This document shows, one piece after another, positions 11,401 to 26,300 of a stretch of DNA of 64,000 bases. Origin of the DNA: Chrysogorgia sp. JL179-B06 (taxonomy: Eukaryota; Cnidaria; Anthozoa; Scleralcyonacea; Chrysogorgiidae). The position numbers were made by a program, and so were the translations under genes. Under the pieces are notes generated by a model, which was not told the DNA's origin, searched no databases, and worked only from the letters and a program-made list of their open reading frames with translations. The stretch spans positions 241,501 through 305,500 of the forward strand of contig JAYKKM010000145.1 of NCBI GenBank assembly GCA_035772405.1, read 5' to 3'. Numbering within the stretch: the stretch's first letter is position 1; every line of letters starts with the position of its first letter.

Positions 11401-14308
11401 TGACTAGTTGTGTATTAATATAAAGCTACTTGGGGAAAACTTTCTATTGTAACTTGTCGTAGAATTTCAATAAAGCTTTGTCACGTGTTGAGTCTCAGAC
11501 GTCACAATTACATACTCTGCTGTGGAATCGCGGGCTCGTCTGGAACAAGTTTTGAGCAATACGGACACAATTTGGGCGACTATGGAGGTTAAATTTCTTG
11601 TGATAGAATCTTTATGGTAATTTTTATAATAGCGGCGTTCAATGACTCTTGCAGTGCCGCTTTTGGAACCCCAGCTTTAATAATACAAAATGTAGTGATC
11701 ACTTTTGAATATGTTATACAAACGATACGATTTGAGTTACTTGCAAACAATAGATCAATGGCCGTTTTTGTTGTCTCGGTGACTCTCGTGGGAACTCTTA
11801 TCGTTTGTTCTAAATTATAATTATTGGCAAATATTCGAAGCTTTGATCTTTGCGGAGCTTCTTGTTTAATCGACCCTATAAAATTTACAGTAGATGTATT
11901 CTCTTTCAAAGGACAGCCTCTTAAAGAAGACTTCCAGTTTACGAAGCGAAATTTCTTGAAGAAGATAGCAACCCTTTTTGATCCGTTGGGCTTTCTTACA
12001 CCTTGCACTATTCAAGCAAAGATTATGCTTGAAGAAATGTGGGTAAGTGGATTAGAGTGGGAAGAAATTTTCGAAAAGAGTCTCATCGCCAAAGCTCAAA
12101 TTGCACAATCTCCGCCATGGAAAACATCGTGGGGAATCTCGACATGGATGGTTTCCAAATAAAAAGGACATTTTATTGTAAAGAGCTTGGGGTGCTGCGT
12201 GTTGGAGAGGACGAAGCTTCTTCGTTTTTTTTCGACATTGCAGGAACTTTGCGAAAAGACAGACGTTATTGGTATATGTTCAAAAGAACATACACAAACT
12301 CACATGACGTGTTCCGCGGGGTACTATAAGGCCTTCAAGCTTATTGAGTAGGGTATCATCGTGAGCGATTTCTACCGTTGGTGTCAAAATAAACGAAGAG
12401 TTCACGATAGCGTACAAGGGCGGACATTTCGAAAGAGACCTGCTACAAAGATTAAGGATGCCGTCCGTCAATCTGGAAAGCTTCGGTTGCCCAAAAGCTG
12501 CGGCGCTATTCGACGTGTGAGACATGTGGAACTACACGTCGATGAATGCCTCGTCATTGTGCGACTAGAGCAGCAGCCACAAGAGTCGCAAGAAAATGAA
12601 CATATGATTCCTTTACTTTTACGCTTATTTGGTAATGATATGAATCAGCCACAATCGCCAGAGACCCTGTGTCATGATCAACTCAAGTCCCGTGAGCTGT
12701 TGAACTTTGAATGGCTCGATGACCTACTCGACAAATAGTGTACAATTTTTTTTTGTGTGTGTGTGTATTTTTTTGAAAATACTATGTATTTTAGTTATAG
12801 TAACATATATAAATACATGATAATCATAAAACCATGTGTCACTACTGATTGGGGGTGAGGGAGGGTTAGATGGGTTTTGTTGAAACGGGACTTTCAGGGA
12901 CACGCGGGACTCGTTTTGACTCTCGCAGAGACTTTGTTTAGTTTCGAACCATACAGGAAACTAACAGGAAACCACTCATTTGCCAACATACCGAAAGCGT
13001 AAAGACTGTCCTATTTGTGGGAAACATGGTAGAAAAGGCGGACGAGAGGTTATTGCGGAACGTATTTCTAGTTTAGTTTGTATCATGCCGAGAAAGTTTT
13101 TAACTTTTAGTTTTAGTTTTTAACTTTTTTTGTATATTTCTTGTGTATTTCCTGTATATTTATAGTAGCTATAGCTTTTTAAAACCTGATAGAGATTTCC
13201 GTGGGTAAATAAAGATTAATAATAATAATAAAAGCGTAAGGATTGCATCCATCTTTGGTAAAAACAAGAGGTGTTATACAGAGGAAGAATATCCAGGATA
13301 ACCATCGGATCTATCAGCTAAAATTTATATTGAGTGATATAAAAGTGTTGTGCTATACGTAAGGCAAATCACTCAGGTAAATCACATACTATTACTAAGG
13401 CAAATCACAAGGCAAGTCTTAGTCCATCGACGGTTTTGACAACAATAAGGCAAATTTTACCTGTTGTATGAAGGCGATCAACTGACTTGTCCCCCATTTG
13501 TCTGGTCTTGGTAGATTGAGGTCTTTAAGATACAATATTAACCTCTCACAATCCTTGGGTCTGTACACTCGACCGGTGTTTGAGCTTATCACCATACAGG
13601 TCTGCTGTAACTTTTGTAGAACGTGAACCGGTGAAGTCTGTGCACTACAGTGTACCATGGCTACCTGAGTTGAACGTAAATTATCAAAACTGTGTCGAAG
13701 AAGCAGTCTTTAAAAAAAAACGAGAAGAAAGTTGGAATAATCCTCATGGTTTGAATTTTGAAATTTAAAAGGATACTATGATATTGCGATTTTTTCGCAG
13801 TGTCAGTGTGTTACGTCAGTGTGATCTTTCTTCTGTCTCACTGCACTTGCGGTAACTAGAACTTAATTAAAGCATAGTCGAGCTTCCTTACTCTTTTCCA
13901 CATCCCTCAGGGCCAACCAAAATAAACGGTTGCCTATTAGTAGGCTGTAACCATGGATTGAAGAAGTCAAGTTGTCGTTTGATGTCTGCTGTTTTGATAA
14001 CTGGAAGATATCCAGACGAACTCACAAGATCCTCGGCACCAAGGGAATCAGGAACCTACGAAATAATTGAGGAATATAATAAGAAGCTTGAAGAGAACTC
14101 TATAAAGCTTCTCAGTTTCTAGTAAACATTTATAAACACGCGGAAAAACGTTGTTTTTCACCAAAACTAAAGGGAATCGGCTGTATTACCAGGAGCACAT
14201 TGCAAAGCCGGGCGTTGTTCTACATACGACTTTGCCTTTGTCACAAAAGTAAGGATTCGTATTGAAAGATGGCAATAGACGTATCCTAGCGGTTGCTTCT
14301 GCATTATA

Positions 14309-14341
<33 letters not shown>

Positions 14342-17300
14342 CGGATGACGACGATGGTGATAATGATGACGATCGACAACGATAATGATGATAACGAACA
14401 CGACGATGACGATGATGCTGATGATACGACAGATTAATAAAACAATGTGTTTGTATCTGAGCGGTCGCTTCTGCATGATGATGATGATAGTATCGATTAT
14501 GATAATGACGACGATGATAATGACGATAATGATGATGATGGTGGTGATGATAATGATGGTGATGATGGTTGATGATGATAATGACGATAATAATGATGAT
14601 AACGAAGATGACGACGACAATTTGTAAGAGTTAACTGTTGTTGATAATAAAACATGAGATACTGTATGTGTCCAACTCCTAAAGACCTAAAAGCGAAACC
14701 GCATACCCCGGTTTCCAGTAAATTGTGTAAATGACAATCTATATATGCTTGATTTATATTACATGCGTATATCCCATTGTCTTATGTCACTCTCGTAGAT
14801 ATTTTTAGCAAAATGTTATTACCTCCAACTGGTACGAACACAGACGATCAATTTTACTGTCGTAGTAAGTATCCAAAGGTTTTTTTTGATCAGGTGGTAT
14901 TTCATGTGCCCAGTGGAATATCTAATAATAACAAAATATAACTTTAAAAACAGTTTAAACAGAAAGAGAATGGTGTCGCGCTGATTTTGGTAGTAAAAAA
15001 ATTAAGAACATTCCAGCTATATCTCTTAACATTTCAATCAATTTTTCTTACTCCCGATTGGCTAATAACACCAGTATTAAACTTTTATCTACTAAAGGAA
15101 TTTGAAAAAAATATTTTCCCTAAATACCACACATCCGGGACGTTACGTTGTACTACAGACAAATAACAGCCTTTTCTCTTTCGCAATAACATTTCGTAAT
15201 GTGCAAATTGATTGAAATGTTGTTAATAGAAAATAACACTTGTTCACGAAGAATTAATAAAAAATCGCACTAGTGTTTGGCGAAATATTCATAATACGAA
15301 TTAGTTAAGTACATGTAATTCCCCCTAACCTAAACTTTGTCAACAACGAATATCGAATCATTGATACTGAAGTTATTTCTCAACCAATGAGTGAACAAAA
15401 CTCAGTAAAAATACGGATAGAGATTATTATCACCAACGAGCAATAAAAACACAAAACCAAGCACTCTGGAAAACATAACATTACGAAATGACGTAAATAG
15501 AGAAATACGAGCTAGTATATCTAAATATTATATTAATCAGATAAACGAAACCTAAATGCATTGCGACGGTGATAAAAAATATTTTACTTCTATCGGAAAA
15601 ACTTTGTATGATAAAATATCATCTATACATCCGTTGGCAACCATTAGTACCATGGATTCGTCCACTTCAATTCAATTTATGTGAAGTAACAGACTGAATC
15701 ATTCGTTTTAAACCAACTTTCAATGCTTAAGACGAATAAGGCTATTGGACTGGATAAGATTAGTACTAGACTTCTGAAAGACTCTTCGTCAATCATATTG
15801 CTCCAATGATAATAAAATCATTGAACTTATCTATTCGCACTAGGGTGGTCCTTATTTTAATTTTTTTTATTTTGTATGGTCAATTTTTTTATTTTAAATG
15901 GTTCCAATTGGGTTAAAAATGCTGTGTGTAAAATTGTATTAAAAACTATTGATATTTAGGGGTAGCTCAAGGACCCTGAAATTTACTATAGTATCCTTAT
16001 GAGAAAAATCAGCCAAATTGTCTAATATGCTATTAGCCCTCAGGGGAGTGTCGGATTGGTCTAAAAATCCATTAGTGAGTAGTTTAGACCTGGTTTCCTA
16101 TTTGACTTTAAGACAAATTTATAGCCAAAAATGTATGATGTAGCCCCGAGATATAGGGCTCCAATGTTCTAAAAATTCTCATTGGTTAAAAACGTTTGGA
16201 GCTCAATAGTACATCTCGGAAACCATACATTTTTGGCTATAAGTTTCTCTTAAAGTCAAATAGGAAACCAGGTCTAAACTGCTCACTAATGGATTTTTAG
16301 ACCAACCCGGCACTCCCCTGAGGACTTATAGCATATTGGACAATTTGGATGATTTTTCTCATGGGGATACTATAGTAAATTTCAGGGTCCTTGAGCTACC
16401 CCTAAATATCAATAGTTTTTAATACAATTTTACACACAGCATTTTTAACCCAATTAGAACCATTTAAGAGGGTGAGACTATACAAAATAAAAAATAAATA
16501 AAATAGGGACCACCTAATTCGCACGCATAGTTTTTCATAATATGGAGATGTGAGTAAATCCTCAACATAAAATGCACTAGGATACAAAATCGGTCCGATT
16601 AATCGCAGTGTGGAAACGTAACTTAAAATGTTTTGGAATACGTCAATAGAGAGGCGCTTATTTTGCATAAAGATTACATATACTGTATTCTCACCTCTTT
16701 TGCTAATGCAGCTTTTGCCAGCGTATTCAAGTTAGAACCCAAACCTCTCAGAAGAGCGCATAAAAATTCTGGTTTGGTCTTGATATCGTGCAAATGGGAT
16801 AATCCATTCATAACTACCCCAACCAAGGTAGTTTCTACAACAAAGTCGTTACTCTTTAACACCCAATCTAATGCTTTATAGAAATAATCTTCGATCCATC
16901 CTTCAATGACCCGTTGCTCTTCAGGTTGGTCTTGCAGCCATGATTTTATCAAAGCTTTCACATCAGTGTCTTCGTCACTTAAATTAAAACAAATTCCAGT
17001 TATGACCAAGAACAATATAAGCAGTAATACGAGATTAAAAAATTACATTTAATAAATGTTATTACAATATATATGTTTATATTTGTAATAATATATTCAC
17101 AAAGAAAAGACACATTTATTGCTTTGTAAAGCTCAATAAAGATTGAATACTGGTTAGGACGATCTTTAACAAAGTTATGAATGCGTATTAGGACGATCTT
17201 TAACAAAGTTATGAATACTAATTAAGCCTATAGCCGTTCATTGGTTCATTTCACAAGTACGATAAAATACTCGCGTCAGATCTGTATGGGATTTACAATG

Positions 17301-20300
17301 GCTCGTGCTACGCACTCGCCATTGTAAATGCCCATACAGATCTGCCGTTCGTATTTTATCTATTACATGTTGATTACTATACAGATCGTAAATATGAGAT
17401 ATTGAAAAGCTGGAAGGGTGAAGTAGAGAAAATGATGATAGTACTTTTTTTAGTTAAATTGAGATACAGTTGTGAGATACAATTGTAATGCAGGTTACTA
17501 TATCTCATGCCACGGGAAGTGGTCTGGTAGTAAAATACTTTATATATAAATCAATTTAATATATAAATCAAAAATACTATAAGGTTGATAAACTGTCGAA
17601 ATCATGTACATTATGTATATTATGTCGAATTTGTTTTTAATAAAATGAGAAACGAAGATAGCATTTGTTGGTAACAGATATTATTCAATTGTCTTTTAAC
17701 ACACGCGGGCTTATGTGGATTCATGAAATATACTCTGTTATGATCTGGAGCTAAATTACACCACTCCATAGACCCTATGCAAAAACGACCACCGATTTAA
17801 TATTATTTTATGTGCATTTAATTTAGCCATACAAGCCTCATTCTTATGTGAAAATTCTTGTGAATTATAAACATAAAACATTTGTTTAAATTTGCCTTAA
17901 TTTGTTTACCTCAAAAAGATCATTCCCATTCTCGAAATAGTTGCAGGTGATGCACAACTGAGGTCGTGAGATTCAAACAAGAAATTTACATTGGGACCAA
18001 ACTGGATACGTTCTCCAGACGGCATAGTCAACAGACGGTTATCATCCAAAACAGAATTCAGAGATTCGATCCACTCAGGATCAATATCTCCATCACAAAT
18101 AATCCAGGAGTGAATATCCTTTGGTTCCTTAACAACCTGACGAGCAGCGTATGTGAGAACACCATCCGTCCACTCACGAGTGTCCATGTCGATTTGACCG
18201 AGCAACTAGAGAACATTAAAAAATCTATATTAAACACTTGTTAACTGAGAGCGAAATCTATATGAGGAAATACTTGCCTGAGGTTTCTATACAGATTGAG
18301 CGACGAAGGAGTGAGCTCTATACGAAAGACCGAAGGCAAATACTTCCGCGTATACATAACAAGGAAAATAAGGAGTTTATTATGCAGGACCCCACTGAAA
18401 AAAATTCGGCGACGTGGGTATACTGAATAAATATTATTATTATTATTATTATATGGCTTTTGGTTCATTTTCTTCTCTCTTTTTAACAACGTTGTTTTCG
18501 ACTTCAGATGCTGCCTTTTACCCTATCTCTTAGCTGTGCATTTCGCTTCATTTTTACACCAGTTAAACATCTACTGTATTTCCCGTGCTTTTAGATGAAT
18601 AACTTATAATGTCGCAGCATATTTTATTACTCTGTATTTTCATTTAAATCAACACAAAAAATTTCCCGCCAAAACATACCAATCCAGAAAAAGCGTAAGG
18701 CGCTCGTTGTGAGAAGGTCCACATCGTAGGATTCCAGACCTCTCAGCAACCAATCAGCGTGCGTTATTTTGCGTACGGACCTGAAAACAAGCTCAGTCAT
18801 TGAGAATAAATACCCTTATCTTGAAAATAATTGAGTTTTTCCTACTCTCTAGCATTTCCACTCCACGATTGTTTAGCTTGACAAACATCTACAAGTTTTC
18901 TTAAGATCAAAGTGCTTTGTTTCGGATTGCGTAAAGGACGTATTGAAAATCTTAAGGGCGAAATCGTATCGTGTAGGTGGACCGTTCCATATTTTCAAGC
19001 TATGTATAAAAACCTCATCATAACATCGCACATTCGCACTGGTCACGGGAGCTTTAGTTTCAAAACTTCCAAGTTGATATATAACCTGTAAACAAACTGT
19101 CTAGCTCGGCTAGTTCCTCGTTCAGTGCATCCACACACGCGGAAAGAACGTCTGCTCGCAGGCTAAAGTTGATAAGGTACGCGTTATCTGAAAATAACCT
19201 ATCTGAATCATTCGCCTTGCAAAGAAAAAATTAATAGCCAATTTTGTACTAAATGTACAAAGTTGAAGTTCTTTTTGAGTTTATAAGTGCAAGCGCAACA
19301 CATCAGAGAAATTCAAAATATCAGCGTCGTCAGCACTCGTCGATGAAAAAGAAAAGCTTCACTCTGAGAGGTGTTTCGTCATCACAACTTCCTACCCAGG
19401 GTATTTTCTTCGCTACTCCACATCGTGGGTGGAGCGGAGATAATACCCTGGGTACGAAGTTGACGTAATCATGCTAGTGAATTATTTGGATAGGTTGTGA
19501 AAACTCAAAAAGTTATTTAAATACGCATTTAGTAACATAAAGAAGGACTGAGAACTAAAATATTTATTTTCCGTTCAAATTAGAGGAGAGTGCACGAGAG
19601 GAGTTCGCGGTCAAAATGAAATGCAAAATGGGTACTAACCTAACCAACCCTAACTCTATCTCATGTTTGACCTTTTAATATATTTATAATCATACTTTTT
19701 TGATAAAAATTGCGTAATATTATAATCAGCTAAAGTTTCATGTTCATGTCATTTCCCCCTGGTAAAATATAATCTTTATCAGAAGTTGACAAATCAGAAG
19801 GTTATAAATATATAAAAAGTTCAAACATAAGATCATTTTAACGAGTAATTTTCCCGCCAAAACCTTTCTTTCATTACATTTCTACTTCAGATGAACTGTT
19901 AATAATTTTAGAGTAGCTATACGCGTACCTGAGTTCTAGGCATAGCTTTGGGATTCATTGTGTAATGTTTGACCACTTGATTCACTTTACCAAGTGCCAT
20001 TCGCAGTATTTTCCATAAAATACTTTTACCAGAACCTGAAGGTCCCACAATTACCACGCCCATTCGCTGACGTAACTGTTCGTATAACTCTAGGGCCTTT
20101 TTTATCTAAAATAAAAGGAAAAAGAATTGAGAAGACTTATAAGTAGAATGAACAAATAAGAATTTCCATTCATGTTTTGTTTTATTTTGTAGTGTATTTC
20201 TGCATCTCGTTTTGCCTCTTCCCTCCTGTATGTTGTATGCAACTAAAACAATTACAGTCGAACCTCTACTAACGGCCATCTCTACAACGGCCACCTCTCT

Positions 20301-23300
20301 ACAACGGCCATCTCTATAAAATGGCCAACACTCATTTACTGTTTTTGAAACCTCTCCATAGAGGCCACCTTTCTACAACGGCCAGTTTGTCCCCAGTGTG
20401 GTCTTTGTAGAGAGGTTTCACTGTATATTGTATGAATGCTTTTACCATAACGTTCAAAAACAACGGAACATCTTGTAAAATATAAAAGTATGCTTACTAT
20501 GCTGTGTGAGCTGCAAGCTGTCGACAAGCGTGAACAATGTTGTGCTGCCAACTGTGAACAATGTGCTGCCAACTGTGAACAATGTGCTGCCAACTATGAA
20601 CAATGTTGTGCTGCCAACTGTGAACAATGTTGTGCTGCCAACTGTGAACAATGTTGTGCTGCCGACTGTGAACAATGTTGTGCTGCCAACTGTGAACAAT
20701 GTTGTGCTGCCAACTGTGAACAATGTTGTGCTGCCAACTGTGAACAATGTTGTGCTGCACCCCGTGAACAATGTTGTGCTGCCAACTGTGAACAATGTGC
20801 TGCCAACTGTGAACAATGTGCTGCCAACTATGAACAATGTTGTGCTGCCAACTGTGAACAATGTTGTGCTGCCAACTGTGAACAATGTTGTGCTGCCAAC
20901 TGTGAACAATGTTGTGCTACCAACTGTGAACAATGTTGTGCTGCCAACGGTGAACAATGTTGTGCTGTCAACTGTGAACAATGTTGTGCTGCCAACTGTG
21001 AACAATGTTGTGCTGCCAACTGTGAACAATGTTGTGCTGCACCCCGTGAACAATGTTGTGCTGTCAACTGTGAACAATGTTGTGCTGTCAACTGTGAACA
21101 ATGTTGTGCTGTCAACTGTGAACAATGTTGTGCTGCACCCCGTGAACAATGTTGTGCTGTCAACTGTGAACAATGTTGTGCTGCCAACTGTGAACAATGT
21201 TGTGTTGCCAACTGTGAACAATGTTGTGCTGCACCCCGTGAACAATGTTGTGCTGTCAACTGTGAACAATGTTGTGCTGTCAACTGTGAACAATGTTGTG
21301 CTGCCAACTGTGAACAATGTTGTGTTGCCAACTGTGAACAATGTTGTGCTGCACCCCGTGAACAATGTTGTGCTGCCAACTGTGAACAATGTTGTGTTGC
21401 CAACTGTGAACAATGTTGTGCTGCCAACTGTGAACAATGTTGTCCTGTCAACTGTGAACAATGTTGTGCTGTCAACTGTGAACAATGTTGTGCTGCCAAC
21501 TGTGAACAATGTTGTGCTGCCAACTGTGAACAATGTTGTACTGCACCACGTGAACAATGTTGTGCTGCCAACTGTGAACAATGTTGTGCTGCCAACTGTG
21601 AACAATGTTGTGCTGCACCCCGTGAACAATGTTGTCAACAACGTTGTTCAGCCATAATAATAAGGTTATTACAGCATTGTACAGTCATTAATACTGTTAC
21701 AGCTTGTTAACAAGTTTGTTCTATCATCGTTGTCTTTTCTTGTTCCAACAACCGGAAATAACCATTGTTGGTTCACCAATGCTGAACAACATTGTTCGTT
21801 CAACAATATCTATATCAACAATATCTATATCAACAATCGTCCAACATGCTGTAACAAATTGCGCGACTTTTTACTGTGTAGGCGACGTTAAAATACAAAT
21901 TCAGTATTAAAAGCTGGGTGTACTATCGGAAAAAACATATTTCGGTTGCGTACTTTAAGACTTTGGATGGTAAACGCATGTTATACAAGCGTTGGGTTAC
22001 ATGACAATAGTGTAAGTATACCAATGACAATGTAATAGTTTAATGGCATATTAAAAAACCAACCTGCGTTGGCATAACAACAAGATTAAGTTCCTGTGCA
22101 GATGCCCTCAGCGCATCAGCCAGTGTTTTGTAATCAACATCTCGAAACTCGACGCTTGGAAAGACATCTTTAACCAATCCATCAAATCTTTTGCAGTCAG
22201 CGAAGGTCAGTTTGGATAAAGTGTTTAGCCGCAAAGCTTGGACGACTATTTTTGCTTCCACCTTACTGTCAACTGCCAAAAAACAAAAACGATCACATTT
22301 ATTTTTGAAATCCTTCAAAACCTTCAGTGTAACATATACATAAGATCTACAAATGATTAAGAGTTCACCATAAGAATGCGGTATTTGGATGGCGACATAC
22401 TGTACATGTACATGGTGTAAGCAAGGCGGGAGGGGTGATTCCGCATTAATCGCAGTTTTCCAATCACCTTATGCAGGTTGGAATTTCCCAATTTGGATCC
22501 GTCAAAAAGTTATAAATCTCATAACATAACTATCTTTCACTGATAATAGGATAGAAAAAAAGATTCGCGTTTCGTTATAAGAAAGATTTGACTTCGTCAT
22601 AAAGCGATTTCAGAGGTATTTTATTATTAAAGCCAAAATAAATAGTCAAAATTTCGGCTTCGCTTCGTTGACTTACAAGGACTGACACTATTTCCAAATT
22701 CAGGTAAATGCAGATTTTCATAGTCTTGGCGGCCATTAAACCCTGACATAGTGGTGCAGGGAGGAGGTATTGAAAATCCATGTGTACGCATATACAGGCA
22801 TAGATGTCATAAATAAAACTGGGGGGCACTGGGGACAGAATTTAGTAACCAATTGAACGCTGCCATTTTGGACAAATTGGGTGGGCAACTGCGGCAAATT
22901 GGAGGGCAAATTTCTTGGTTCCATGAGGCCTTTTTCTGTAATTCGAGAACCTGTTGGTCCAAAACAAGAAATCGTAAATTCTACAATTTTTGCGTTTCTT
23001 TTTCACTATTTGTCTATTCAATAAGCCTGTTGTTCTATTGTTACTTGGACCATTTTCGGCTGAATAAAATATCAAAATGATCGCTTTAATACAAAATATA
23101 AATGCAAAATTCCCTCCAATTTATCCAAGATGGCGGCGCTCAATTGGTCCCGGGGTTGACTCAAATGAAGATTAGATGCCCCCTCTAGTTTTATTTATGA
23201 TCTCTATGTATACAGGTGGGTCGGCATGACGTCACGGCAGCCATGTTGCCGTTACGTTAAAAAACTCACGTTGCTACTCTATTTTCTGTAGCCAATTACT

Positions 23301-26300
23301 GTAGCAAGGGAGACGTATTTTGTCTTTTGAATTTCCAGTGATTGATTGTAGCCGACCTTCGTTATTACATTTTATAGCAAAATGTATAGTTCGTTATTAC
23401 CTTTGAGGTTCCCCTCTGACGTTCCAGACTGCTTAAAACCTTGCAAAAGGCTCCCACAACCACTTAGAACAGTCTTCAACGCTCTTAATCCCCAGTCATA
23501 ATGTTGTTGGGAAGACAAAAGTTCTCTGCAAAACAAAAATTATATGTTATAAACATTCAGGTGAAATGATATGCACAACTTTCTTACACCCATTTTTTAT
23601 TTGTATTTCTATATCACTCGATTTCTACTTTTACACGATTTCTACTTTTACACCACTCATTAGGAATCATAAGTTTGTTTAAGTAGAAAAAAGTTTTGGT
23701 CGTTTAAAGTATAAAAGATAATCCAAAAATTGTCATAAATATTGGAAATATTAGAACGATTACTGTCTATTTATCCTTGTGTTTTGAATAACAATTTTAT
23801 ACTTTACTCTTTATACTTTACTCTTTTTAAATTGTCGGCTGGTTATGGTTTTGGTCGTTTATTTCACTTCCTTCTGAAAGAAAGCCATTACTTTATTTCA
23901 TTTTTGTTGTTAGAACAATACGGAACAGAGCAACAAACCACTCCGGACTTTTTTCGTCTTCAGTCTTAATTGTTAATAGCGTAGTCTGGCTGCTATTAAT
24001 ACTGTAGCTCAAAATGCGGACAAACAAACCAAATTTGATTCACAAACGATGGCAAATGAGCTATTTTCTTTTGTTATGGCCGCAATAATTATGGGTAAAA
24101 GCGAAAAAACATGGATACTGACGTCATCTCGACCTTCTTGGTTACTCCCTTAATTGCCGGCAAAGGTCGCAGGAATATAAAAACTGCCTGGGGGAACTTG
24201 CATGCAGGATGGCGAATCACGGGCATCGGTATAAAAATGGGAAACGTTTTCAACGTATTGACCGAGCGGAAGGTCTACGGCAAAATTATCCTGCCCGCGG
24301 TCTTTCAGTACAGATCGAGCGACGAAGGAACGAGGTCTGTGCAAAAAGACCAAGGGCAGTAAAGACCAAGGGCAGTAAAGACCAAGGACAGTAAAGACCG
24401 ACCAAACGAGGTTAAGTTTTATTTATTATATGGCTCTTTTAAATTTCTCACATTTCCCGGCTCAATTTTTTCGCAATTTTTTAAAACTTTTCAGTTGCTT
24501 GTGAAGACCGCTCAGGAACCAATCAGATTGCAGAAAAGCTGCGTTGAGACCGCTCACGAACCAAGCCATATAATAATCTGTGTTATTATTTTGAAAGTCT
24601 GTTTATTGGGATATTTGCACAGCCTCGACAGTGGTCATTCTCTTCATTTGGTGCATTTCCGTCTGTCTGGCAACCAACAAGTAAATATCTTATACTATCT
24701 CTGACCAAACTTATAATGACTTGGTATTAATGATACTTTTACTTGCACTCAAGATTTTTTGTAAACTGAGAACATTTCTGAGCCCCAGACCAAAATCTTC
24801 TGTTGACACAACTTACTGAACTCTGGCGAGACGTTCTAACTATTAAGGTGGCTCGATAGTCTAAATCATGAGAAATTGCATTTTTCCGCATAAAAATGTT
24901 TGTAATGCAGATCTGAGCTTCATCGTGGTTCACTGCATAGATCCAGTGGTGGTCTTGGTTAATGAAAAGTTTTATACCCTCAAAGTTTACCTGAGTGGAG
25001 AAATCGTGTTTCCAATAAATCCAAAAAACTAATTTGCATAAAATCTGCCGCTATCATAAACACAATTTCTCTAGATATACAAATGCTACAAGTGTGAAAC
25101 GTTTCAATAATCAAGACCACCGCTAGAGCTATGCAATGAACCAAAATAAAGCTCAGATCTGTATTACAAAACGTTTTATAGGGGAAAAATGCAATTTCTC
25201 ATGATTTAGAATCGGGCCACCTTAAGCTAGTAGCTGGTCACAGATGCCAAAGCGAAAGACACGATATTTACTTATTTAATGGTAAATTTAGTTTTTTACT
25301 CACTTAGATAAATTAAAAACAGAGACGAGTTTTCTTCCAAGGCTCTTGGCTTCCTTGAATCCTTCTGAGAACATAATCACCTCAGCAATAAGTTCATTAT
25401 CAGGTCGCGTCATAGCCACGGGACGAAACAGTTGTTTAAGATTATCAGGAAGTTTTTGCCGACCACCATAGCCCTTTCCAGCTGGGTTCAATGTTATGAA
25501 TATTCCAGAGTTAGAATCAAGATCAACCTCAAAATAAATTAAAGTGCCTATCTCACGTTTGGGGATTTTACATATTCGTAATATTTGGAGTTCCTGAGCA
25601 AAATCATAATATATCTTGTCAGCCGAAACGTTCATCTTTATGGACTTTATTGCTGTTAAAGTGATCGGATGTGATGTCACAAGAGGCATTTTTGTGGCAA
25701 GTAATAAAATAAAACTGGTTTGGAATGCCTCTTGTGACATCATCCGGTAACTTTGACAACGAAAAATTCCATGAAGATGAAATTTTCGGATGACAATATA
25801 TATTATAATTTTTTTCAGGAAGACCCAAATATTACGGATATGTAAAATTCCCAAACGTGAGATAGACACTTAATTAATAAGTGAAATCAAGACATCAAGT
25901 TCACCTTTTTGACGAAAATATTTTTTTATTATTTTCGCTCCATATACGAGATTCCGGAACGCATAAATTCAACCAAATTGGCTTACCTGCCTTCCCAGGA
26001 GTTCTGTGTGAGATTCTCGCATTTTCACGGCGGCTTGGATTGTCTGAATTTGCATCGAGACTGCAGACAGCACGGCCTCTTCAAGACGATTAAACTCGTC
26101 AAAACAACCCCATGCACCACATTTTACCAACCCGATAAAAATACGACCCATCGACTTGACATCGATACCCTAAAACATGTGGATGTATAAATGTTTGAAA
26201 CCACTGACAGTAGTACACCAATATTGTAATAGCCTGATATTGTTACCTCATCACAATTGAACACAAGGACTTGTCTTCCAAACAAGCCACCGAGAGCCTT

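Noticed and set aside
14167..14627. Ser-, Ile- and Met-rich frames
   Set aside because: Produced by the (GAT)n microsatellite.
20454..21710. Long open frames (383-406 codons, both strands) as protein genes
   Set aside because: They are a direct product of a stop-free 24-bp tandem unit; several frames on both strands are open at once and no promoter or other domain is present.
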